A DNA stretch of 47,394 nucleotides from Circinella minor (lineage: Eukaryota; Mucoromycota; Mucoromycetes; Mucorales; Lichtheimiaceae). The stretch covers positions 1 through 47,394 of the forward strand of contig JAEPRB010000284.1 of assembly GCA_016758965.1 (NCBI GenBank). Direction: 5' to 3'. Both the position numbers and the translations under genes were made by a program. Position 1 is the first letter of the stretch. Each line of letters opens with the position of its first letter. The notes below the pieces were generated by a model, which saw nothing but the letters and a program-made list of their open reading frames with translations, was not told the origin of the DNA and did no database searches. Positions 36,700 through 45,510 of this stretch are shown one piece after another.

Positions 36700-36894
36700 T
36701 TTATTATTATCACAAAATTCAATTTTTCAAAATGCATTTTAATTTTTATTACAAAATATATTTAAGATTTACATTTTAATTTCAATAGATTTAGCAATAG
36801 CTATTTTATCATTCTTTAATATATTATGAAGTTTTATTACATTATATTTTTTTAGTACTTTATTACAAAATTTTATTTTATAAAAATACTCTAT

Positions 36895-37821
36895 TCATAA
36901 ATTCTTATGCTTATTATTTATTCTCCATTGTTGTTCCAATAAATGCTCAAATAAATATTTTCTTGTTCTATGTTGCGGTATTATATTCATCTTTAATCCA
37001 TTCCATATTCCTTCTATAGTATTAGTATGATTATCTGTACCTTTTACTTTAAAACATTTTTTATGATTAACTTTATCATGTATATAATTATTATCTTTTA
37101 AGTTAATATAACCTTTCCAGAAATCTGTTATAATTCTTGTTTCTGGTTTAACAAATTTTTTTATTTGATATAATAATGTTTCTTTATTACGTTCCTCAAC
37201 AGGAATAGTAAATATTTTTTTAGTACCTCTTTGAATACCCCCAAGTACCCATATTCCATTTACATGATGTCCTTTATTATACTTTCGTTTACAAAAATAG
37301 GATTCATCTATCTCAACTGTTTCATTTTTACCACCTATTAAATTATTTTTTATATTATCAACTGCATAAATTGAAAGTTGTTCTCTAAATTTTTTATAAT
37401 AAAAAGTTGCTGTAAAAGGTGTAACGCCAACTGTTACTGCAGCACTATCTCTTGATGTTTTTTTTAAGAATTCATATAAAAGAAATAAAATTTTATTAAT
37501 TGGTAACTTAGCCTTATAAAATATTGTATTTTGAAAAATAGATAATGATTTCTTACATTGATACCATGAGCAATGATATCGTTTTTGTTTATTTTCATAA
37601 TGTACTTTATTATTACATTTTGGACATTTTTCATATTTTCTTAATATATTCATATTTAATAAATAATTAATTGCTTCATCTTCATCTAAAAAATAAGGGT
37701 ACAATTCATATAATGATGGTAATTTTATTGTTGTATATAACTTTTTATGTACCTCTTGCTCATAAAAATAATTCTTATTGTTTTCTTCTTTTTCTTCATT
37801 CTTTTTCTTCATTTTTTTCAT
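36895..37821 (-). CDS. IS1595 (ISXO2)-like / Merlin transposase
   Basis: This is an intact, intronless 308-aa frame. After a Lys/Glu/Asn-rich N-terminus comes a zinc ribbon (CPKCNNKVHY then HCSWYQC, about 66-89). A DDE domain follows: VEIDESYF (Asp172), KGHHVNGIWVLGGIQRGTKK, RIITDFWKGY (Asp233) and NHTNTIEGIWNGLK (Glu270). This order is that of bacterial IS1595/IS1016 transposases and the eukaryotic Merlin superfamily. It would cut and paste its own element. Codon use is extremely A/T-rich (Lys, Asn, Ile codons in A and T), unlike all intron-bearing genes nearby. That suggests recent arrival from an AT-rich genome, which is an inference. All three catalytic residues are present. Confidence 0.88.
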   Translation of the reverse strand: MKKMKKKNEEKEENNKNYFYEQEVHKKLYTTIKLPSLYELYPYFLDEDEAINYLLNMNILRKYEKCPKCNNKVHYENKQKRYHCSWYQCKKSLSIFQNTIFYKAKLPINKILFLLYEFLKKTSRDSAAVTVGVTPFTATFYYKKFREQLSIYAVDNIKNNLIGGKNETVEIDESYFCKRKYNKGHHVNGIWVLGGIQRGTKKIFTIPVEERNKETLLYQIKKFVKPETRIITDFWKGYINLKDNNYIHDKVNHKKCFKVKGTDNHTNTIEGIWNGLKMNIIPQHRTRKYLFEHLLEQQWRINNKHKNL

Positions 37822-37910
37822 TTATTATTTTATACATAATAATATAGTACTTGTTCTTATAATTATAAAAAAAATTCAATTTTAAATTTATTTATATTAT
37901 GACGGAGTTT

Positions 37911-38250
37911 GAAATGTCTCTATATTTTAGCTTCAATCCCAATAATATCTCTTTTATCCAAAGACAAAGCCTAAAATTATAACCAAATACTGTAATTCAC
38001 AGGCTTCCGTTTTAAAAAGGAAATTGATCTATTTGTATAACGATGCCTTACGCGCCATCAAACTAAAATAAAAGAATAAAGAGAGTATCAAGGCCAAGCC
38101 CAATATATCTCATATCGATAATCATAATAATATTCCTCAGAATAATTACTAATCCAAAGTACCCAACTCTAATGTTCATCATCCTCATCATAGAATAATC
38201 AATTAAGCCCATATTATCCATAGAATAGAAAAAGTATAAATGCGTAGTTG
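37911..38250. other. Spacer between the Merlin-like island and the Harbinger element
   Basis: Sequence of more usual composition, with no gene seen. It ends in the TAA duplicated by the Harbinger insertion. Confidence 0.5.
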
Positions 38251-38253
38251 TAA

Positions 38254-38278
38254 GACCATCCACAGCAGTGGTTGTTAT
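38254..38278 (+). repeat. Harbinger left terminal inverted repeat
   Basis: It pairs with 41,127-41,151. The first 14 bases after TAA are identical apart from orientation, with interrupted similarity beyond. Confidence 0.85.
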
Positions 38279-38465
38279 AAATTGTTAAGTTATCCTAATT
38301 AACAGTCCGCATAACAGCATCTAACAGTTAAATTGGCAAAATTGTGCAGCGGATGCTGTGATACTGACTGTTACGCTGATTGTTATATACAGTTGAGAAT
38401 TCCGCCCAGGGAAATAAAATAGTCTTTTTTTGTTTTCATTTACAATTCCATTCTTAAACACTATA

Positions 38466-39886
38466 ATGAATGTTGAAATCTTGCTTCAAAAACGTAAAGA
38501 AAGATGTGAACTCAAAGAAAAATTAGAACAAAACAGCATTCGTGCACGACAAACTCTTTCTAGTATACTCGAACGAAACCGAAAAAGAAGACTTGCTGCT
38601 GCTTCTACATCTCAAGATCCAAAACGAAAAATTGTTAATCGCGATCGCGCCATGTTTCAAATGATAGTTATGCAAGACTATTTTTCGCAAGTTCCGAGAT
38701 ATGATGCAACGTATTTTCGTCGTCGATTTCGTATGCAACGTGAACTTTTTGTGCATATAATGAAAGAACTTGAGGCGAAGTACACCTACTTCCAACAAAA
38801 GAAGGATGCTGCTGGTAAAACTGGATTTCACCCATTCATCAAAGGAACCACTGCTATGCGCATGTTGGCGTATAGTGGATCCGCCAATGCTGTTGATGAG
38901 TATCTCAAGATGGCGGATTCTACCTCGAGAGAATGCTTGGTCAATTTCTGCCAAGGCATTATTGAATGCTTTGGGCAGGAATACCTACGTGAACCAAATG
39001 AGGAAGACCTCAAGCATTTGTTGGCTCTCGGAGAAGCTCGTGGGTTTCCGGGTATGCTAGGTTCCCTTGACTGTATGCATTGGCAGTGGAAAAACTGTCC
39101 TACCAGTTGGGCTGGGATGTTCACCTCTGGTAAAGAAGGTACACCCACAGTCATTCTCGAAGCTGTTGCCTCCCATGACATGTGGATCTGGCATTCATTC
39201 TTCGGTGTTCCTGGCTCTTGTAATGACCTCAATATCTTATACAACTCTCCATTGTTTGACAGTGTTATTAATGGTCACTCTCCTACTGTCAGTTTTACTG
39301 TTAACAACAATCAGTACGACAAAGGGTACTACTTGGCAGACGGGATTTACCCAACTTGGGCAACTCTAGTTAAGACAATCAGGCACCCAATCGGCAACAA
39401 GAACAAGGTATAATATATTGATTGTAGATCATTTGATTATGCATCGTTTCATTGTAGATAATCTTTATATTACATCTATCCTACCAAATTATACTTACCG
39501 TTTTATTAATCCAGTTGTTTGCTAAAAGGCAAGAGTCTGTGCACAAAGACATCGAACGTTGTTTTGGTGTCTTACAGCAACGATTTGCAATTATCAGGGA
39601 ACCTGCTGGACGTTCGTGGCACGTATCACACCTTTTAAATATTATCAAGGCATGCATTATAATGAATAATATGATTGTTGAGGATGAACGTGATAACTAC
39701 AGTGTACAGTTTGAGTTGGATTACGAGCATTGTTCCTTCAATGTTGCACCTTCCATCCAACATGGTGGACAGGCAGAGGAACTTGTACGGCACCAACGTC
39801 AAAGAGAGGTTCATGACAAGAATGTCCACACAAGACTGTTGAGTGATTTAGTGGAGCATATTTGGCAACGCCATGGAGATGAATAA
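38466..39886 (+). CDS. Harbinger transposase (DDE_Tnp_4 / plant-type nuclease)
   Basis: Two exons (38466-39407 and 39515-39886) encode about 437 aa. An in-frame ATG at 38430 would add 12 residues. The catalytic triad is clear: Asp202 in GSLDCMHWQW, Asp292 in YYLADGIYPTW and Glu328 in VHKDIERCFGVLQQRFAIIR. RFRMQRELFVHIMKEL, DEYLKMADSTSRECL and FFGVPGSCNDLNIL are further family landmarks. The protein is closest in style to plant Harbinger/PIF nucleases (fourth DDE family). The intron is 107 bp, with a gtataa donor and ccag acceptor, phase 0. Together with the Myb-like partner it would excise and insert the element at TAA/TTA sites. No disabling change was seen. Confidence 0.92.
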
Positions 39887-39945
39887 ACACTTTGTTGCTA
39901 TAAACTACTTACCTATATTTTAACATTAATAACAAAAAAAAATTA

Positions 39946-40926
39946 TTATTCATGCTCACTATCATCCTCCCCTTCTTCTTCTTCTACTTCTACGTCTTCT
40001 ACGTCTTCTACTACATTTTCAATCATTCTTTGCTCCTCTTTCTCCTTCTCTTCATCCCTCTTCATTTCTTCCACGATCTTCTTTTGCATCTTCTTATAAT
40101 AGTATTTAGCTTCATCGGAAAGAGTCGCCATATTAACGCTCATGATCGCATGTGTCATCATCACCTTTTCTTGATATACATGCAATCTTGAGATGGCGTT
40201 GCGCTCCCGGTCAATCTCTTGTTGAGTGCATACCATTTCTAACGACTCCTTATCTGTAGAGTCCTCGTCTTCCGAAGGGCGCTTTCTCTTACTCGACTTG
40301 ACAGCCTTGGCTTGGTGCTTGCCAACAGGTCTTGGGTGGGTTTCGCCTACCACTTCTACTTCACTGTTCTCCTTGGGGAACTGGGGTTTCCACTTTTCTT
40401 CTACCTTCAGTAGATCCCACACATGTTTTAATCCAAACGCCTTTCCACTATTGGCAGGACGAAAGTCAACATACCTTGCACAGGTTTGCTCATACTATTA
40501 CTTCATTATTAATTACTACTTTATTTATTTAACTTGTCTTTAGGTTTAAATATAAAATGTGAAAATTTGACTCACCCAGTCATCTTTGTTCTCACCACTT
40601 TTTCTGGCTGCATACACTTTTGCATAGCTGGCCGAGAAAAACTGGCATCTCAACGAGATAGAATTGAAATGTGATTTCAATGATGAGACATCACGATTAA
40701 AAAGGTTTTCGTAATTCTCGACAAAACCTTCCACAACGGAAGACCACAAGCCTTCTTCAGTCAAGTTAGTATCTACTGTTGGGTTGGTTGTAACACCCAG
40801 GCACGCCTTTACTAAAGCAACGTCTTCAGCTTTGCTGAATGCAGGACCTTTTTTCTTGCGTCCATTGTCGATGGCAGGAGTTGCAGGTTGAGTATTGGTA
40901 TTGGTAGTAGTGGTAGCGTTGCTCAT
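39946..40926 (-). CDS. Harbinger Myb/SANT-like accessory protein
   Basis: Two exons (40926-40576 and 40488-39946) encode about 297 aa. After a Thr/Asn-rich start and a basic patch (GRKKKGP), FSKAEDVALVKACLGVT opens a SANT/Myb-like trihelix domain that runs through LWSSVVEGFVENYENLF, SLKSHFNSISLRCQFF and FGLKHVWDLLKVEEKW. A basic nuclear-signal-like patch (KSSKRKRPSEDEDS) and a long acidic, coiled-coil-prone C-terminus follow. In Harbinger elements this second protein binds the element ends and brings the transposase to the nucleus. The acceptor at 40,489 was chosen because it alone keeps phase 0. Only 59 bp separate its stop from the transposase stop. Confidence 0.85.
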
Positions 40927-40989
40927 TTTAAAAATAAAAAATACAAATAAAATTGAAGGAAGTGGAAGGAAAATTTTACAAACAATTTT

Positions 40990-41126
40990 TTTTGAAGTCA
41001 AGCAGCTGTTAAACTTAACAGCATTTATTAAAAAAATTAGACGCTGTTAAACTTAACAGCATTGTAACAGCTACCACTGCAGGAGCTGAGTGTTAAACAA
41101 GCTGTTAAATTTAACATAACAGCGAG
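40990..41126. repeat. Harbinger subterminal palindromic repeats
   Basis: GCTGTTAAACTTAACAGC (8-bp arms) occurs identically at 41,005-41,022 and 41,043-41,060. A variant, GCTGTTAAATTTAACA, starts at 41,101, and single arms (gtaacagc, gtttaacagc) occur between and after them. The left subterminal region (38,275-38,400) has scattered half-sites (taacagc, ctaacagttaa, ctgactgttac). These are likely binding sites for the Myb-like protein or transposase. Confidence 0.75.
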
Positions 41127-41151
41127 TTTAACAGCACCGCTGTGGATGGTC
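41127..41151 (-). repeat. Harbinger right terminal inverted repeat
   Basis: It ends ...gctgtggatggtc directly before the TAA duplication and is the inverted match of the left end. Confidence 0.85.
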
Positions 41152-41154
41152 TAA

Positions 41155-41646
41155 ATACCATTGTAAAAAGATAACTTGACTCAAAATCTCCATTTATTAT
41201 TAAACTATATAACCGAGTCTCAATGAATTTACTTGTCCGTTTTATTATTGTTTTATATTTATTATAATTATTGTTGTTAAAATAACCAAATTCCACACAT
41301 AGGATGATATAATTGTTGGTTAAAGTAGGAAGAAGGAGCTAATTTTGTACGTCAAAAGGTTTTTTTATCCCGCGTTTCTCTAACTGAGTACCATGTAGAT
41401 AACCACATAGAAAAAGAAGTCGTATGTGCTTTGAATGAGTTAAAAAAGGTGCTTTCTAGCTAAAACATAAATCCTGCTTTCCCATGGAAATAAATCCCTG
41501 TACTTTTTTTTATTTGAAAGGTAGAGAGAAGGTACGTATATAAAATTTTGATTGGAAGATTATGTACAGGTTTGAATTTTAGTTTTGATTAGTAATACTA
41601 TTGGTACTAATGAAATGGGGTGAGCAATGAAAAGAATATAGTTTCT
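41155..41646. other. Intergenic, no gene seen
   Basis: Flanking DNA between the Harbinger element and the alpha-crystallin-like pseudogene. It has short A and T runs and no coding signal. Confidence 0.5.
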
Positions 41647-42690
41647 TTATAACACAGTGAATGTCGATTCTTCTTTTGAAACTTTTAGGATCAATAACCC
41701 ACTGTCAATTGTATAAATTGTTTTCTTCAAGTCAACTACTTGATCAATCATGATGTTTCTTTGGAAATCTGAAAAAGATCTTGAAGTAAGCATGAACCAG
41801 GAACATTCATATTTTTTCGCGTTCCACTAATTGATAATATGCCTGACGATGACCCAGTAATCTTGATTTGCTTTATATCCATACCGGGAAGATCGACGTA
41901 AACATAGACAAAAGATTCATCTTTATACATATTGTATGATGGTTCGTACTTATCGCTATTCTGTAACTGTTCGTCAATGTTGCTGTTGTTGAAAATTTCA
42001 GATAATTTGGTTGTCAGGATGGTTCCTTCTTCATCAGCCAATGACAATGCTTCCACAGCCTCTTGGTATTGTGTAGTATGTTTCTGTCGTTTGTCGGCAG
42101 CTTCTTTGTCCAGTTCTTCCTTCAACTTCTCGATAAAATCTTGGTTGTATTCGACTGAATCGTCTTGTTCCTCCATTAGAAGTGGTGATCTATTATCATC
42201 ATTGATTGCATTTTTTGATTGTTGATTCGCGATTACTGTCAAGAGCTTGTGATTATATATTACATGTCTCTATAATCGAGTTACATTTCTTTGTTCATAC
42301 ATCACCTTTAGAACAGAATAAAAGAAAAAATAGAATATCCTATACCTTCAATGAGAGAATAATCAGAAGTAATCGAGCAATACCTTTGTAATTTTCGGGT
42401 GATAACGGGACATAGGTGCTGGCAGCCTCATAGTGATAAAAACGTCCATTAATTTTTCGTCAGGTTTCCATGCCAAATAGCCGTGAAATTTTCGAAGTAT
42501 AAGATCAATTCAGGTCGTGGGAGTTGCTTTTCAATGACATCTAAAGTAATGACACGTGTTGCTTGATTTTTTGCAATCATACCTTGTACCGACTTCCTGG
42601 TAGCAGACAATGGTTTATCCTCTGCACTGAAAATATCAAATTGGTGATCTGTTGTCCTGGGGACAAGTCGGAATCATTTTGATTTCTACA
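41647..42690 (-). pseudogene. Frameshifted gene with an HSP20 / alpha-crystallin-like domain
   Basis: The upstream segment reads DIFSAEDKPLSATRKSVQGM and VITLDVIEKQLPRPELILYF. It shifts frame near 42,490 into KFHGYLAWKPDEKLMDVFITMRLP. A frame of 164 codons from 42,242 reads an acidic helix (NQDFIEKLKEELDKEAADKR) and then the first half of an alpha-crystallin domain (FVYVYVDLPGMDIKQIKITG, GILSISGTRKN). The second half of that domain continues only after a frameshift near 41,785 (SFSDFQRNIMIDQVVDLKKT, GLLILKVSKEES), ending at 41,647. This split makes a pseudogene most likely. The HSP20-like fold is recognised from the DLPG and SGTR pattern; the role of the N-terminal part is unknown. Confidence 0.65.
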
Positions 42691-43489
42691 TCGTCAATGC
42701 GTCAATGGATATATAAATAAATATAGTGTATTTATTTTAGTGAGAATTAATTTATATTTTTAACAAAATTAAAATATTATAAAAAATGACTTTATAGTTT
42801 AATATTTATAAAAAGAAATCATTAATTTCATTAACTCATGAAATTGTAAAATGTAAAAATAATTTTAAATTATAATATAACTACAAACAATTATTTATCA
42901 AAAGAAAACACTTATATATCTTTTTTAATTAAATAATTCATTCTTTTATATTTTTCCTAAAAGCTGGATATTCACATAATTATTAATATATATTAACTTC
43001 AAATATAAACATGAATCCTAAAGGATTGTTTTTTTCAAAAACTTCCATGTTTAAATTTCTCAAATAATATCGATTTTAAATTAATTTAATAATAGAAAAT
43101 ATATATAAAAAGTTAAGTATTTTAAATAAAAGAAACAAATGACATAGGGTACCTACAATAATGTTTGTTGTTTTTTATAATAAAATTTATAGATATTTAA
43201 AATATTTCTTTTAAATTTAAATATAAACAATTACCTAATGAAATAGTTTTATTTATTTTTATATTTGTATGAACATCAATTATTATCTAAATTTTCATTA
43301 ATAAAACTATCTGAATAAAATTATTCATTTATCTTTTTTTCTATTTTTTTATTTATTTTCCTAATAGCCATTAGAAAGATTTAAACTTAAATGTTTATCT
43401 TTTAAATTTTCCAATTCTTAGTCTATATAATAAAATTATATCAATTGTTATTATGTTATTATATTGTTATAAAATAAAAATGGCATAGT

Positions 43490-43533
43490 GGGGCATGTCA
43501 TAATTATATTATAATTATGTACATAATAGCCCC
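43490..43533. repeat. 44-bp imperfect palindrome with GGGGC/GCCCC ends
   Basis: GGGGC-ATGT and ACAT-aata-GCCCC enclose the near-perfect AT palindrome cataattat..ataattatg. It is the most G+C-rich spot of the surrounding AT-rich block. Confidence 0.75.
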
Positions 43534-43680
43534 TAATAGATAATTACTTAATTTATTCATTAAGTAATTTATTTATTATTTTTCCTAAATCCATGGATCA
43601 AGTATAGAATATAGGGCAAGTTAAAACTCCGTTTATATGAACTTTCATTATTTTTAATATAAAAAAAGGCAAAAAAAAAC

Positions 43681-43700
43681 CTACCAGGTTCGTGGTAGGA
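43681..43700. repeat. 7-bp stem hairpin CCTACCA/TGGTAGG
   Basis: The two arms pair perfectly around a 6-base loop (GGTTCG). An A run precedes it and T-rich sequence follows about 10 bases later. Confidence 0.7.
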
Positions 43701-43705
43701 ACAAA

Positions 43706-43876
43706 AACAATTTATTTTCAATTTGTTTTTTGTTTTTTCCTTTATATATTTCTTTTCTAAAAACCATCTGATGGTTCAAACAATGGAATTTGTTATTTAT
43801 AAACTACAATAAGAATTCTTTTTCTTTTTTTCTTATTATATATAACAATTTATTTTCAATTTGTTTTTTGTTTTTT
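43706..43876. repeat. Pair of 33-bp direct repeats
   Basis: The block starting aacaatttattttcaatttg and continuing tttttgtttttt occurs at 43,706-43,738 and 43,844-43,876, 138 bp apart, apparently identical. Confidence 0.85.
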
Positions 43877-44356
43877 ATTTTTGTATCTCAATATATATTT
43901 CTACCATTATATACCTTTCATATTATCGATACATCCGATAATAAGTGAGACTATAACCCTTCGATTGCGCAATCTTTTGATGAATTGTTCCATTTTTAAA
44001 TTCCTAACTCTATAGGCGGTCAAGTAAACAAGCATAACATTAGAAGCTCACTTATGTGTGCACAAAAATAGTAACATATGTTAGTAAGGACGTCGTTCAA
44101 CAGATGGGCCATTTCGAAAATTTACAAATATGTTGAATATTTGTAACTAACGATCTTCCGCCTTATTTTTTTCTAACGAAAATGTTAATAATTTTCATAA
44201 GCTTATTCTAAATATATGAAAATATAAAAATAGTTTATAAGCTATATTTATATATCATATATAATATATACAAAAATTCAATTTTTCGATTTTAAAAAAG
44301 TACAAATAATTAATTATCTGTCGATAATTAGAAATCTACTAATTTTAATCTATATA

Positions 44357-44375
44357 GGACTAATCCGATTAGTCC
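44357..44375. repeat. Palindrome GGACTAATC-C-GATTAGTCC
   Basis: Perfect 9-bp arms surround a single central base at the right edge of the AT-rich block. On the minus strand its TAA is the stop codon of the adjoining remnant. Confidence 0.8.
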
Positions 44376-44702
44376 TCCCTCACGATCATATCCACCTTGT
44401 CCATCTTTTGTTTCTCTCCAGGAGGTAATACATCTTTGAAAAGTATACAGTAAGCTTTGTAGGCTTGTGATTCTGATTCCGATCTATATAGTTTGCAATG
44501 GAATGTAGTAAACATTAAGACATACGCAAAAAAAAATATGTATAGGTGAAGTGTAGAAAGACCATAATCTTACCGAATGATATTATATTCTTTAGTCGAG
44601 GAAAATGCTGAATCAAATACTGGTCCATATAGAAAAATTCTCCACCAGTCTTCCAAGTTATTCAATACATTTTTGTTGTTTTTCCAAAAGAGAATACTAA
44701 AT
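44359..44702 (-). pseudogene. Two-exon gene remnant, unknown family
   Basis: On the minus strand a frame opens after a tttag acceptor near 44,702. It reads FWKNNKNVLNNLEDWWRIFL then YGPVFDSAFSSTKEYNIIR, and meets a gtaag donor near 44,575. A second exon after tatatag (near 44,485) reads SESESQAYKAYCILFKDVLP, continues PGEKQKMDKVDMIVRED and then stops. The intron phase fits. The start and the rest of the gene are missing. It looks like an internal fragment of a larger protein. The family is not identified. Confidence 0.45.
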
Positions 44703-44819
44703 AAAGAATTATAATAAAGGATTAGTTATACTGACTAAATTTACTCCACTCTTTCACCTTCTCTCCCTCCCTTATCCACATATAATAATAATTGGTGATT
44801 ATCATTGGGGGCTGGCTTA

Positions 44820-44855
44820 GGGTCACTACCGAGGTCACCTGTTTAGCGGTGACCC
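44820..44855. repeat. GGTCAC cluster with a 7-bp hairpin
   Basis: GGTCACC (44,833-44,839) and GGTGACC (44,848-44,854) form a perfect stem around an 8-base loop; a further GGTCAC lies at 44,821. Confidence 0.65.
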
Positions 44856-44865
44856 AATCCTGATA

Positions 44866-45345
44866 CCTTAATTCTGAAATTATTTCTCTATGCGTAAAAT
44901 AAAACGACGCCACACAGATTACCTTAATTCTGAAATTGTTTCTCTTTTGCATTAAAATAAAACGACAGCCACACCAGTTTTTCTTTTTCTTTTTCTTTGT
45001 TGTTCCTTGTACCAATAAAACAATAGCACATTAGTTTTAGTTTTTCCTAGCTCTTGGTACCAATAAAACAATAGCATTATTAGTTTTTTTTTTCTTTTTT
45101 TACTTTGTTGTTCCTGGTACCAATAAAACAACAGCATCATCAGTTTTTTTTTTTTTACTTTATTGTTCCTGGTACCAATAAAACAACAACATCATTAGTT
45201 TTTCTTTTACTTTGTTGTTCCTGGTACCAATAAAACAATAACCCATTATGTAATTTTTTTTACTTGTTCATCGTACCAATAAAACAATAGACATAAAACA
45301 ATAAACATCACGTAATTTTATTTACAATGCTCTGGGTACCAATAA
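44866..45345. repeat. Minisatellite-like array upstream of the Crypton recombinase
   Basis: Seven copies of the core GTACCAATAAAAC occur, starting at about 45,009, 45,057, 45,117, 45,172, 45,224, 45,273 and 45,336. Spacing is 48-63 bp. Each is followed by a-rich then T-rich spacers, often with ttgttcctg before the core. Just before them, a related two-copy repeat (accttaattctgaaatt ... taaaataaaacgac) occurs at about 44,866 and 44,920. Each core contains CCAAT on the plus strand. Confidence 0.85.
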
Positions 45346-45510
45346 AACGAAAGCGCGTTACATAGTTTTTTTTTTTGACTTGAGCATAAATACCTGTTCT
45401 GTTCATCAGACATTCACTCACTCATTCACTTACTCATTCGTTTGTTCATTACATCTCTCATTCCTCTTCATTACCATTTCTACTTATATTGAATCTTATA
45501 TTTGTTTACA

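Larger units (their letters stand above)
36330..37910 (-). mobile_element. AT-rich island with an IS1595/Merlin-like DNA transposon
   Basis: A block of very low G+C (roughly one base in seven on sampled lines) contains the transposase gene at 36,895-37,821 and a second small frame at 36,412-36,699, both on the minus strand. Composition changes sharply at both sides. I could not find convincing terminal inverted repeats or target duplications, so the ends are approximate. Confidence 0.6.
38254..41151. mobile_element. Complete PIF/Harbinger DNA transposon
   Basis: The left end starts GACCATCCACAGCAGTGG. The right end, read on the other strand, starts GACCATCCACAGCGGTGC. TAA flanks both sides (38251-38253 and 41152-41154), the 3-bp target duplication typical of PIF/Harbinger. 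Inside are the two genes expected of this superfamily, a DDE transposase (plus) and a Myb/SANT-like protein (minus), arranged convergently. Both are uninterrupted apart from one intron each. Length is 2,898 bp. Confidence 0.93.
42700..44340. other. 1.6-kb extremely AT-rich, gene-free block
   Basis: G+C is roughly 10-20% on the lines sampled, well below the flanks. There is no open frame of note on either strand. The block contains a 44-bp imperfect palindrome, a CCTACCA hairpin, a second small hairpin (accatctgatggt, about 43,765) and a pair of 33-bp direct repeats. Origin is unclear: possibilities are a mitochondrial insertion, a relic of the same kind as the Merlin-like island, or a chromosomal element such as a kinetochore-binding segment. 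Confidence 0.7.

Noticed and set aside
36352..37952. AGAGATATTATT inverted match flanking the Merlin-like gene as terminal repeats
   Set aside because: It is a 12-bp AT-rich match with no extension and no target duplication, expected by chance in such DNA.
43690..43700. GGTTCG next to a stem, suggestive of a tRNA T-arm
   Set aside because: There is no acceptor, D or anticodon arm around it; it is only the loop of a simple hairpin.
44990..45345. CRISPR-like look of regularly spaced repeats
   Set aside because: The repeats are degenerate, the spacers are T-rich and similar to each other, and the setting is eukaryotic; it is a minisatellite.
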